From the NCBI GenBank assembly GCA_052118425.1, contig JBQKHF010000005.1: 64,000 nt of DNA; one strand, given 5' to 3'. The notes under the pieces are model-generated. The model was not told where the DNA came from and searched no databases. It worked only from the letters and a program-made list of their open reading frames with translations. This document shows, one piece after another, positions 42,308-50,111 of this stretch. Numbering within the stretch: the stretch's first letter is position 1; each line of letters begins with the position of its first letter. The DNA is from Roseburia_C sp900315735 (GTDB lineage: Bacteria; Bacillota; Clostridia; Lachnospirales; Lachnospiraceae). Made by a program: the position numbers and the translations under genes.

Positions 42308-42600
42308 GGAAGCCTGTCCTGTTTTAATGATTTATCAGATAAGAGCAGCATTGTTCATCAAACGCCAGCTGCCGCATAATGCCTGCAAAGGGCACTAAGA
42401 ATTTCTATGGAGTATGTAGTTATATCCGGCAACCGGCACAAATTCACATCCCTGTTCAAATGTGCCTCGCTGGTACATCCCTGTACCAGCGTTGCCTGCT
42501 TTCAGATGAAATTCCAAGTGCCCCTAGCAGCCCTTATCAGGCATCTGTTCTTCGATGAACAGTGCCGCTTTTCCATAAGAAAAAGACAAGACAGGCTTCC
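42308..42600. repeat. Large palindromic element C (core 42388-42525)
   Basis: The core ends AAGGGCACTAAGAATTTC / GAAATTCC-AAGTGCCCCT. Inner hairpins have compensatory changes relative to the other copies: GGCACA/TGTGCC in place of GGCGCA/TGCGCC, and GCTGGTAC/GTACCAGC in place of GCCGGCAC/GTGCCGGC. Outer arms pair GGAAGCCTGTC (42308-42318) with GACAGGCTTCC (42590-42600), and TGTTCATC with GATGAACA. Total 293 bp. It lies between the radical-SAM gene and its LexA-type promoter. Confidence 0.9.
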
Positions 42601-42686
42601 AGCCATCCATCTTCCATTGTAAGTTTTATGAAAATCCCCAATAATAGTTGCGTAGAACTATTTTCCTCTGTTATCATAAAAAGGAC

Positions 42687-42766
42687 TGGACAAATCAGAA
42701 CATTTGTTCTAAAATGATTGTAACACAGAAAAATGCAGTTGGCAATAAAAAACGAACATTTATTCG
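42687..42766. promoter_or_regulatory. Divergent promoters with two LexA-like SOS boxes
   Basis: Plus strand: TGGACA (42687-42692), 17 bp, TAAAAT (42710-42715), toward rsmA. Minus strand: TTGCCA (42740-42745), 17 bp, TACAAT (42717-42722), toward element C and the repair operon. Box 1, AGAAC-ATTT-GTTCT (42697-42710), fills the plus-strand spacer and the minus-strand start site. Box 2, CGAAC-ATTT-ATTCG (42753-42766), is just upstream of the minus -35. Firmicute LexA binds CGAACN4GTTCG-like sites. Confidence 0.7.
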
Positions 42767-42802
42767 AAAAAATAGAAAGAGCGGTTGAATAAAGGAGCAG
42801 GC

Positions 42803-43675
42803 ATGGCGGAATTAGGAAATCCACAGAATACAATAGAGGTGCTGCAGAAGTACCGGTTTAATTTTCAGAAGAAATTCGGGCAGAATTTTTTGATAGATAC
42901 TCATGTACTGGATAAGATTATTGATGCATCCGGAGTGACGGAGGATGATTTTGTATTGGAGATTGGTCCGGGAATAGGAACCATGACACAGTATCTTTGC
43001 GAGCGGGCAAGAGAAGTGGTTGCGGTGGAGATAGATAAGAATCTGATACCGATTCTTTCAGACACACTGAAAAATTATTCCAATGTAACAGTAATCAATG
43101 AAGACATTTTAAAGCTTGATATCTGCAAGCTGGCAGAAGAGAAGAACCAGGGAAAACCAATCAAGGTTGTGGCGAATCTGCCTTATTATATTACCACTCC
43201 GATTATTATGGGACTGTTTGAGAGCCATGTACCAATCGACAGCATTACGATTATGGTGCAGAAGGAAGTGGCAGAGCGTATGCAGGAGGGACCGGGAAGC
43301 AAGGAATATGGAGCACTTTCCCTTGCGGTACAGTATTATGCGAAGCCGGAAATTGTGGCAAATGTACCACCAAACTGTTTTATGCCAAGACCGAATGTGG
43401 GCAGTGCAGTCATTCGTCTGACCCGCCATGAGAAGCCGCCGGTAGAAGTGGAAGATGAGAAACTGATGTTCCGTATCATCCGGGCATCCTTTAACCAGCG
43501 CAGAAAGACACTGGCAAACGGACTGAATAATTCCCCGGAGATTCATTTGCCGAAAGAGGTAATACAGGAAAGTATTATAAGCCTTGGAGTTCCGGAGAAC
43601 ATTCGTGGAGAAGCACTGTCCTTAGAGCAGTTTGCGGAGCTTTCCAATGAGATTGGACGGCGTATGAAGCAGTAA
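42803..43675 (+). CDS. rsmA: 16S rRNA (adenine1518-N6/adenine1519-N6)-dimethyltransferase
   Basis: 290 residues from the ATG at 42803 (AAAGGAGC site). Motifs: KKFGQNFLID, the SAM-binding LEIGPGIGTMTQYL, VNE-type INEDILKLD, and the catalytic NLPYYITTPI; the C-terminus has ASFNQRRKTLANGL. It dimethylates two adenines in helix 45 of 16S rRNA. The length is normal. spoIID follows 61 bp downstream with its own sporulation-type promoter. Confidence 0.96.
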   Translation: MAELGNPQNTIEVLQKYRFNFQKKFGQNFLIDTHVLDKIIDASGVTEDDFVLEIGPGIGTMTQYLCERAREVVAVEIDKNLIPILSDTLKNYSNVTVINEDILKLDICKLAEEKNQGKPIKVVANLPYYITTPIIMGLFESHVPIDSITIMVQKEVAERMQEGPGSKEYGALSLAVQYYAKPEIVANVPPNCFMPRPNVGSAVIRLTRHEKPPVEVEDEKLMFRIIRASFNQRRKTLANGLNNSPEIHLPKEVIQESIISLGVPENIRGEALSLEQFAELSNEIGRRMKQ

Positions 43676-43684
43676 AATTTTACT

Positions 43685-43713
43685 GGTATACATCCATTTC
43701 TGTGACATATATA
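43685..43713 (+). promoter_or_regulatory. Putative sigma-E sporulation promoter of spoIID
   Basis: GGTATAC (43685-43691), 14 bp, CATATATA (43706-43713), close to the sigma-E pattern (KMATA-N14-CATAYAMT); spoIID genes are known sigma-E targets. Confidence 0.5.
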
Positions 43714-43736
43714 TGTAGAACAGGAGTGGACAGGAT

Positions 43737-44627
43737 ATGAAAGAAAAGATAAAAATGATACTGTGTCTGTGCCTGATTATCGCAGGATTACCGATACTTA
43801 TGACGCTGGTGTTCCAGGGGGATGAGATATTATCAGATACAGAGAGCAATGAAATACAACATAAGAGCAGTCATCCCGATGAAGAAGAGAAGATGGCTGC
43901 TCTTGTGTCTATTCTGGCACGGGATATTCCGGTTACCTATGAAGAAGAGGCAATTTGTGCACAGGCGGTTATTGTGCGGACCAATTATGAATATGCCTTA
44001 TCCCAGGGAAAAGAACCGGAGACGGGGCTGAGTGTTGCAGAGCAGACAAAACTATTTGGAAATGAAAATTATAATCGATATTATCAGAAATTAGAAAATT
44101 GCCTGATAGAAACCGAGGGAGAAGTCTTAACATATCAGGGGCAGGAAATTGAGGCTCCCTATTTTGCGGTCAGTGCAGAGAAGACGAGAGGGACAGAGCT
44201 TCCGTATCTCAAAAGTGTGGAATCCATATGGGATATTACATCAGAGGATTTTCTTAAGGTGGAATTCTATGATGCAGGGGAACTGGTGGATATCTGCAAT
44301 CAGGCATTTTCGGAAGCAGGGCTTACAGCAGAGGACTGGGTGAATACGCTGGTGGTGACAGAGCGGGAAGAAAGCGGATATGTAAAAACGATACAGGTTG
44401 GAAACAGCAGTGTCAGCGGGGAAGAATTCCGCAAAGCATTTTCCTTAAATTCCGCCTGTTTTTATATTAAGGAAATTGATGGCAGGGTGCGTATTGTGAC
44501 CAAGGGCTTAGGGCACGGTTATGGACTTAGCATATATGGAGCAAATGAGATGGCAAAAGAGGGCAGGACGTATCAGGAAATTTTAAGCTATTATTATTCC
44601 GGAATTGAAATTACAAAAAAAGAATGA
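43737..44627 (+). CDS. spoIID: Stage II sporulation protein D (SpoIID/LytB family)
   Basis: 296 residues. One N-terminal membrane segment (ILCLCLIIAGLPILMTLVF), then a SpoIID domain: YEEEAICAQAVIVRTNYEYA, APYFAVSAEKTRGTELPYLKS-like region, and the conserved end LGHGYGLSIYGANEMAKEG. SpoIID is a lytic transglycosylase that cuts septal peptidoglycan during engulfment. The family catalytic Glu could be in YEEEAICAQA. A SpoIIQ-like gene follows, as in other Clostridia. Confidence 0.92.
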   Translation: MKEKIKMILCLCLIIAGLPILMTLVFQGDEILSDTESNEIQHKSSHPDEEEKMAALVSILARDIPVTYEEEAICAQAVIVRTNYEYALSQGKEPETGLSVAEQTKLFGNENYNRYYQKLENCLIETEGEVLTYQGQEIEAPYFAVSAEKTRGTELPYLKSVESIWDITSEDFLKVEFYDAGELVDICNQAFSEAGLTAEDWVNTLVVTEREESGYVKTIQVGNSSVSGEEFRKAFSLNSACFYIKEIDGRVRIVTKGLGHGYGLSIYGANEMAKEGRTYQEILSYYYSGIEITKKE

Positions 44628-44714
44628 AATATAAAGAAGAATAAAATATAAAAAAGAATAAAATACGAAAAAACTGTTCATACTTATAAAAAATAAGATA
44701 TGGATGGTGAGAAA

Positions 44715-45530
44715 ATGAAAGGAAGAAGATCATGGATGATTGCCCTGGCTGTCATGGTACTGGCAGCAGGAGCAATGACAGCAGTATATAGTTATTCCCA
44801 GAAGGAAGAGAAAAAGCAGCAGGAAAATGTTGCGGATAAGGATGCAGCCGGAGATAAAGGAAAAAAGAAAGAAGATGGAGCTTCGGATAATTTTGTGGCA
44901 ACGCTTCCGGAGGCGCAGGATGCATCGGAGCAGCTGGCAGAAGCAGACAGTATTATAAAGCCTTCTGATAACGCAGTCGCTTCAAAGGATTCGGATGGAC
45001 AGGCACAGTCTGACAGCGAGCAGACGGGAGCAGAAGAAAATGCGGCAAATGCAGCGGCTGAGGCAGGAAATGAGTCTGAGACAAAGGCAGCGGCAGCCAC
45101 CACAAAAACACTGCATTTTGCGGCAGAAGATGGATTAAACTGGCCATTACAGGGCAATGTAATCTTAAATTACAGCATGGATCAGACCGTGTATTTTGCA
45201 ACTTTAGACCAGTATAAATATAATCCGGCAGTGATTATTGCTGGAGAAGTAAATGACAGGGTATCCGCAGCTGCAGAAGGAAAGGTAACGGACATTTCCA
45301 ACAGTGCCGTCACAGGATGTACCGTGACAATGGATTTAGGAGACGGTTACAGTGCTATTTACGGGCAGCTTAAGGAAGTGCCGTACGAAGTGGGTGACAT
45401 TGTAGGAAAAGGAAAACTGGTGGGTTACATTGCAGAGCCAACAAAATACTATTCCGTGGAAGGAAGCAATCTTTATTTTGCATTGCAAAAAGATGGCGAG
45501 CCGGTAGACCCGGTAAGCTTCTTTGAGTAA
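44715..45530 (+). CDS. spoIIQ: M23-domain protein, probable SpoIIQ
   Basis: 271 residues from the ATG at 44715 (GGTGAG just upstream; an ATG at 44700 lacks a site). One membrane segment (WMIALAVMVLAAGAMTAVY) is followed by a long Ala/Glu/Asp/Lys-rich linker (~30-135) and a C-terminal LytM/M23 fold: LNWPLQGNVILNYSMDQTVYF, AAAEGKVTDISNS, MDLGDGYSAIYGQL. The zinc-binding HxH is replaced here (IYGQL where active enzymes have HL), as in catalytically inactive SpoIIQ. SpoIIQ links the forespore to SpoIIIAH in the mother cell. The position after spoIID supports the call. Confidence 0.82.
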   Translation: MKGRRSWMIALAVMVLAAGAMTAVYSYSQKEEKKQQENVADKDAAGDKGKKKEDGASDNFVATLPEAQDASEQLAEADSIIKPSDNAVASKDSDGQAQSDSEQTGAEENAANAAAEAGNESETKAAAATTKTLHFAAEDGLNWPLQGNVILNYSMDQTVYFATLDQYKYNPAVIIAGEVNDRVSAAAEGKVTDISNSAVTGCTVTMDLGDGYSAIYGQLKEVPYEVGDIVGKGKLVGYIAEPTKYYSVEGSNLYFALQKDGEPVDPVSFFE

Positions 45531-45541
45531 AAGAGCCATAC

Positions 45542-45570
45542 TTGAAAAAAGCGCTGCATACCTATATAAT
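45542..45570 (+). promoter_or_regulatory. Sigma-A promoter of GGDEF gene
   Basis: TTGAAA (45542-45547), 17 bp, perfect TATAAT (45565-45570), 40 bp before the ATG. Confidence 0.8.
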
Positions 45571-45609
45571 AAAAGATATTGAAAAATACGAAAAAGGGTG
45601 CGCAAAAAG

Positions 45610-47211
45610 ATGGATTTTAATGCTTACAGCAGCGAAGTATTGGAATGGTTAGAGGGTGTCCGGAAGAATCGGGGAGTAGATGCCGAGAAGACATTGATGC
45701 TATGTAAAAATATAAGGGACTATGCCAGAGAGCAGGATGATGAGAAGCTGTTAGGCTATGCCTATTACTACAGTGGCGAGACATATTATCTTCTGAATGA
45801 TGTGGATAAACTGTTTCGCAATCTCTCCTGTTCCCTGCCATATCTGGAGCGTTCCAGACAGCATGGATTATTGGCAAGAGCCTATAATATACTTGCCATT
45901 ACATCCATGAATCGTGGAAATGCTCCTTTTGCCATGGATTATTATCTGAATGCCAGAATGTATTGCGAGAAGTATAAATTATATGATATTGGCATTATCA
46001 TCAATATTAATATTGGTATGCTTTATAATAATTTCGGGGAATACCGTCAGGCAGAAAAATATTTAGAACAGGCATACGATTTATTACAGAAGAATAAGGA
46101 AATACCGGAATATTACAGCTATCTTCTGAATATCTATATAGGACTGGGAAACAGTTGTTTCTATCAGGAAGAGTATATACAGGCACAGGAATATGCACTG
46201 CGGGCAAAAGAGGTGTGTGGTGGACATCTGGAAGAGTTAGAGCAGATTGCCTTTGCCTGCTTTGAAGCAAGACTCTGTAACGCCATGGGAAAGAAAGAAG
46301 AACGCGACCGAAATATAGCAATTGTGCAGAAGGTAGCAGATACCAGAATGCCCATTCTTGATATTTTTGATGACCTTTATGCTTACAGTGAGATGCTGTT
46401 AGATACCAGAAAGGAAGAGGAATTCTGGCAGTTAGTAGAGCTTTTGGAGAAAATGGCAAGGGAAGCTAAGATTATCTATATGCAGAAGCGGATTCTGACG
46501 TTAAAAATCCGTTATTATAAGCGGCAGGAAAAGAACCGGGAATACCTGCAGGCATGTGGATTGTTTTTTGAATTATCAGAGATACTGGAAAAAGAAAATA
46601 AATATATCATGACCCGCATCTTAGATATGCGTTATGCGTTAGAGGAGACGAACCACAGCAGAAAGAAGATGGAAAAAGAAAACCGGATTCTTTTAGAGCA
46701 GTCCCAGACTGATGCATTGACGGGAATTCCGAACCGCTACCGGTTGGAGCAGCATGCACAGAAGGTATTTGACCATGCGGTTGAAGAGAAAATTCCGGTG
46801 GCAGTGGAAATATTGGATATTGATTATTTTAAACAATATAATGATAATTATGGACACCAGAAGGGTGATTTGTGCATCTGCCGTGTGGCAAAAGAAATTC
46901 AGAAGTTAGCAGAAAAGGATGGCATTTTCTGCGCCCGGTATGGCGGGGATGAATTTATTTTAATCTATGAAGGATATTCCAAGGAAGCAGTAGTCATTCT
47001 TACGGAAAAATTAAAACGCAGCATTCGTGACCTTGATATGGAACACGCTTTTTCAGTAGCACACCGTTATGTATCTATTTCTCAGGGCATCTGCTATGAC
47101 ATACCGGATGAAGGCAGAACGATGAAGACCTTTTTACAGAAAGCGGATGATTTGCTGTATCAGGTCAAGGAAGAAAACCGCGGAGGAATTTGTATTGGAA
47201 GCTGCCGGTAA
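45610..47211 (+). CDS. TPR-domain diguanylate cyclase (GGDEF)
   Basis: 533 residues from the ATG at 45610; a GTG at 45598 lies within the AAGGGTG site. Residues ~1-340 are helical repeats (ARAYNILAITSMNRGN, LNIYIGLGNSCFYQEEY) that look like tetratricopeptide repeats. A coiled linker leads to the GGDEF domain (~365-533) with DALTGIPNR, DIDYFKQYND and an intact YGGDEF active site; it should make cyclic di-GMP. No membrane segment is seen, so a cytoplasmic, protein-bound signal is likely. Confidence 0.9.
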   Translation: MDFNAYSSEVLEWLEGVRKNRGVDAEKTLMLCKNIRDYAREQDDEKLLGYAYYYSGETYYLLNDVDKLFRNLSCSLPYLERSRQHGLLARAYNILAITSMNRGNAPFAMDYYLNARMYCEKYKLYDIGIIININIGMLYNNFGEYRQAEKYLEQAYDLLQKNKEIPEYYSYLLNIYIGLGNSCFYQEEYIQAQEYALRAKEVCGGHLEELEQIAFACFEARLCNAMGKKEERDRNIAIVQKVADTRMPILDIFDDLYAYSEMLLDTRKEEEFWQLVELLEKMAREAKIIYMQKRILTLKIRYYKRQEKNREYLQACGLFFELSEILEKENKYIMTRILDMRYALEETNHSRKKMEKENRILLEQSQTDALTGIPNRYRLEQHAQKVFDHAVEEKIPVAVEILDIDYFKQYNDNYGHQKGDLCICRVAKEIQKLAEKDGIFCARYGGDEFILIYEGYSKEAVVILTEKLKRSIRDLDMEHAFSVAHRYVSISQGICYDIPDEGRTMKTFLQKADDLLYQVKEENRGGICIGSCR

Positions 47212-47251
47212 ATGGCACATACATAAGAAAACTGCATAAGATAAAATGTAA

Positions 47252-47325
47252 CGACCAAAAATTCGCAATCGATACTTTTTTACCAGTTTATGGAATATGA
47301 GTAAGATACTTTTTTGGTCGATTGC
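47252..47325 (+). other. Overlapping alternative hairpins upstream of GIY-YIG gene
   Basis: CGACCAAAAA (47252-47261) pairs with TTTTTGGTCG (47311-47320), while GCAATCGA (47265-47272) pairs with TCGATTGC (47318-47325). The 3' strands overlap, so only one can form fully. GATACTTTTTT is also repeated directly (47271, 47305). A further hairpin AGACTGGGC/GCCCGGTCT precedes the ribosome binding site. Confidence 0.45.
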
Positions 47326-47376
47326 TTTATATAGAGATAAGACTGGGCGGTGCCCGGTCTACATAGGAAGGATTAC

Positions 47377-47646
47377 ATGAAAGAGAAACATAATTACACT
47401 TATATGGTGCTTTGCCGGGATGGAAGCCTCTATACCGGCTGGACGACCGATATCGACAAGCGGATTGAAGCACATAACAGTGGAAAGGGAGCAAAGTATA
47501 CCAGAAACCGGGGACCGGTGGAGCTGCGGTATTTAGAGGAATCCGAGACGAAGCAGGAGGCCATGCAGAAGGAAGCTGCCTATAAAAAGCTGACCAGAAA
47601 GCAGAAAGATGCGCTGATTTTGTCGAAGAAAAATCTGTTGCAGTAA
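47377..47646 (+). CDS. GIY-YIG nuclease family protein
   Basis: 89 residues from the ATG at 47377 (AGGAAGG site). YTYMVLCRDGSLYTGWT holds the GIY-YIG motif (YMV, then YTG), followed by RIEAHNSGKGAKYTR with the conserved Arg and YLEESETKQEAMQKEAA with the conserved Glu. Small single-domain UPF0213-type proteins of this family are probable DNA endonucleases. It is monocistronic. Confidence 0.92.
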   Translation: MKEKHNYTYMVLCRDGSLYTGWTTDIDKRIEAHNSGKGAKYTRNRGPVELRYLEESETKQEAMQKEAAYKKLTRKQKDALILSKKNLLQ

Positions 47647-47647
47647 A

Positions 47648-47676
47648 TTGACAAGCAAAAAGCAGTCTGTTATGAT
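47648..47676 (+). promoter_or_regulatory. Sigma-A promoter of DEAD-box helicase gene
   Basis: Perfect TTGACA (47648-47653), 17 bp, TATGAT (47671-47676). The ~75-nt leader has a small hairpin GACTTT/AAAGTC, common in cold-shock helicase leaders. Confidence 0.8.
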
Positions 47677-47756
47677 AAGCCGCAGTGACTTTTTATAAAG
47701 TCCTTAGAACAGGTTACTGACAGATGGGAAAAGTTCCCGCAACAGGAAGGAAAAGA

Positions 47757-49343
47757 ATGAATACAATCAGATTTGATGAATTAGATTTAAACCAGCAGAT
47801 TCTAAGAGGAATTGCGGACATGGGATTTGAAGAGGCAACACCGATTCAGAGCCAGGCAATCCCGGTGGTTTTATCCGGTTTGGATGTCATCGGACAGGCT
47901 CAGACCGGAACCGGTAAGACAGCAGCTTTTGGAATTCCGATTTTACAGAAAGTAGACCCGTCTTTACGCAAGACACAGGTTTTAATTTTATCTCCCACAA
48001 GAGAGCTTGCCATTCAGGTGGCAGATGAAATCCGTAAGCTGGCAAAATATATGCACGGTGTAAAAGTGCTGCCGGTGTATGGCGGACAGGATATTTCCCG
48101 CCAGATTAAAGCCTTAAAGGGTGGCGTACAGATTATTATCGGAACACCGGGACGACTGATGGACCATCTTCGCAGAAAGACCATCCGCCCGGATTTCTTG
48201 CATACCATCGTCTTAGATGAAGCGGATGAAATGTTAAATATGGGATTCCGTGAGGACATAGAAACCGTTTTGGAATATATTCCAGGAGAGCATCAGACTG
48301 TACTTTTTTCTGCAACCATGCCAAAGCCGATTCTTGACATCACAAGAAAATACCAGCATGATGCAGTTAATATCAAGGTCGTAAAAAAAGAACTCACCGT
48401 AGCCAACATTGACCAGTATTATTATGATGTAAAGCGTAAGGATAAAGTAGATGTGCTTACAAGACTTTTGGATTACTATAATCCGAAGCTTTCTTTGGTA
48501 TTCTGTAATACCAAGAAAATGGTAGATGAGCTGGCAACGGAATTATCCGGCAGAGGCTATAGTGCAGAGGGACTTCATGGAGATATGAAGCAGTCCCAGA
48601 GAGACCGGGTCATGAATAATTTCCGGAAAGGAAAGACCGACATTCTCATTGCAACGGATGTGGCAGCAAGAGGAATTGACGTAGACGATGTGGAAGCGGT
48701 ATTTAATTATGACCTGCCGCAGGATGATGAATATTATGTGCATCGAATCGGAAGAACCGGACGTGCAGGCCGCTGTGGTAAGGCATTTTCTTTTGTAAAG
48801 GGCAAGGAAGTCTATAAATTAAAGGATATCCAGCGTTACTGCAAGACCAAGATTTTAGCACAGCCGATTCCGTCCACCGATGATGTGGCGCAGATAAAAG
48901 CCGAAAATATCATGGAGCAGATCGGAACCATTATTGAGGAAGAGAACCTTTCCGATATGATAGAGCTGATTGAGAAGCAGGTAAATGAAGCCGATTATAC
49001 TGCCATGGATATTGCGGCAGCCTTTCTTTATCAGGCAATGGGGGCAGGAGAGAGTTCTTCCGAAAAAGAAGAATACGACTTTGCTAATACCGGTGCAGAA
49101 GAAGGAATGGTAAGACTGTTTATCAACATCGGAAAGAAAGACAAGATTAAACCGGGAGATATTCTTGGAGCCATCGCCGGAGAGTCCGGTATGCCGGGCA
49201 GACTGGTGGGAGCCATCGATATGTTTGATAAATATACCTTTGTGGAAGTGCCAAGAGAATATGGCAAAGAAGTCTTAAATGCCATGAAACATGCGAAAAT
49301 AAAGGGAAAAGCCGTCAATATGGAACCGGCAAACCAGAAATAA
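47757..49343 (+). CDS. DEAD-box ATP-dependent RNA helicase (CshA/DbpA-like)
   Basis: 528 residues from the ATG at 47757 (AGGAAGG site). Motifs: Q motif GFEEATPIQSQAIP, I AQTGTGKTA, Ia PTRELA, II DEAD, III SAT, VI HRIGRTGRAG. The C-terminal ~75 residues (MVRLFINIGKKDKIKPGDIL to the end) are a DbpA-type RNA-binding domain, which targets rRNA in homologues. Likely roles are ribosome assembly and cold adaptation. Two hairpins follow the gene. Confidence 0.94.
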   Translation: MNTIRFDELDLNQQILRGIADMGFEEATPIQSQAIPVVLSGLDVIGQAQTGTGKTAAFGIPILQKVDPSLRKTQVLILSPTRELAIQVADEIRKLAKYMHGVKVLPVYGGQDISRQIKALKGGVQIIIGTPGRLMDHLRRKTIRPDFLHTIVLDEADEMLNMGFREDIETVLEYIPGEHQTVLFSATMPKPILDITRKYQHDAVNIKVVKKELTVANIDQYYYDVKRKDKVDVLTRLLDYYNPKLSLVFCNTKKMVDELATELSGRGYSAEGLHGDMKQSQRDRVMNNFRKGKTDILIATDVAARGIDVDDVEAVFNYDLPQDDEYYVHRIGRTGRAGRCGKAFSFVKGKEVYKLKDIQRYCKTKILAQPIPSTDDVAQIKAENIMEQIGTIIEEENLSDMIELIEKQVNEADYTAMDIAAAFLYQAMGAGESSSEKEEYDFANTGAEEGMVRLFINIGKKDKIKPGDILGAIAGESGMPGRLVGAIDMFDKYTFVEVPREYGKEVLNAMKHAKIKGKAVNMEPANQK

Positions 49344-49361
49344 ACAAAAAAGCATAAAAAA

Positions 49362-49425
49362 AGAGGGACACGTAAATCGTGCCCCTCTCAGACTGTAGAC
49401 AAAGTCCTCGGCTTTATGCCGAGGA
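49362..49425 (+). terminator. Two hairpins after the helicase gene
   Basis: GAGGGACACG / CGTGCCCCTC (49363-49388) and TCCTCGGC / GCCGAGGA (49405-49425). Neither has a strong T run, so partial read-through into the GNAT gene is possible. Confidence 0.5.
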
Positions 49426-49456
49426 TTCAGAGTAAAGACAAAAGAGGCGTATAAAA

Positions 49457-50038
49457 ATGTTGCGGTTTGCGAAAACAGAGGATACAGAAGCGTTACTGGA
49501 GATTTACGGTCAGTATATGGACACACCCATTACCTTTGAATATGAGCTTCCATCGAAAGAAGAATTTGCCGGAAGAATCCGGGATATCGGAAGCTATTAT
49601 CCCTATCTTGTATGGGAAGAAAATGGAAAAATAGCAGGCTACGGTTATGCTCACCGCCATATGGAGCGGGCGGCATACCAGTGGAATGCAGAACTGTCCG
49701 TATATGTGGATAAAGACCACCACCGCAGTGGAATCGGTGGAAAACTCTATCAGGCGCTGATAGAAATCCTGCAGTTGCAGAATATTCACACAGTATATGG
49801 CTGCATTACTCTTCCCAATGAGAAAAGTGTCGGACTGCATGAAGCCATGGGCTTTACCAAAGTGGGAATTTATCACCATGCAGGCTACAAATGTGGAAAA
49901 TGGCATGATGTCATCTGGTATGAGAAAGCCATCCGGGAATTTGAAGCCAATCCGCAGCCGATTCGCTCCATGCATGAGATACCGGAGCAGAAGCTTGCCG
50001 CAATTTTAAAGGATGTCTCAGCAGTCATAAAGTCGTAA
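49457..50038 (+). CDS. GNAT family N-acetyltransferase (phosphinothricin acetyltransferase-like)
   Basis: 193 residues. ITFEYELPSKEEFAGRI near the start, then ELSVYVDKDHHRSGIGGKLY (acetyl-CoA loop RSGIGG), ITLPNEKSVGLHEAMGFTK and a WHDVIWYEK end match the Pat/YwnH branch, which acetylates phosphinothricin, methionine sulfoximine or similar amines. The substrate here is not certain. It is followed by a strong shared terminator. Confidence 0.88.
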   Translation: MLRFAKTEDTEALLEIYGQYMDTPITFEYELPSKEEFAGRIRDIGSYYPYLVWEENGKIAGYGYAHRHMERAAYQWNAELSVYVDKDHHRSGIGGKLYQALIEILQLQNIHTVYGCITLPNEKSVGLHEAMGFTKVGIYHHAGYKCGKWHDVIWYEKAIREFEANPQPIRSMHEIPEQKLAAILKDVSAVIKS

Positions 50039-50070
50039 GATAAGTCTGCAGGTAAGATAGATTTACAGAA

Positions 50071-50108
50071 AAAAGGAGTTGCTACAGTACGGTAGAAACT
50101 CCTTTTTT
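50071..50108. terminator. Bidirectional terminator between GNAT and LuxR genes
   Basis: AAAAAAGGAGTT pairs with AACTCCTTTTTT around a GCTAC-AGTAC-GGTAG loop; T runs on both strands between convergent genes. Confidence 0.88.
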
Positions 50109-50111
50109 ATG

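Noticed and set aside
44792..45201. Minus-strand open frames opposite the SpoIIQ-like gene
   Set aside because: They arise from the Ala/Glu/Ser-rich linker codons of the true gene; no start site signals or family motifs.
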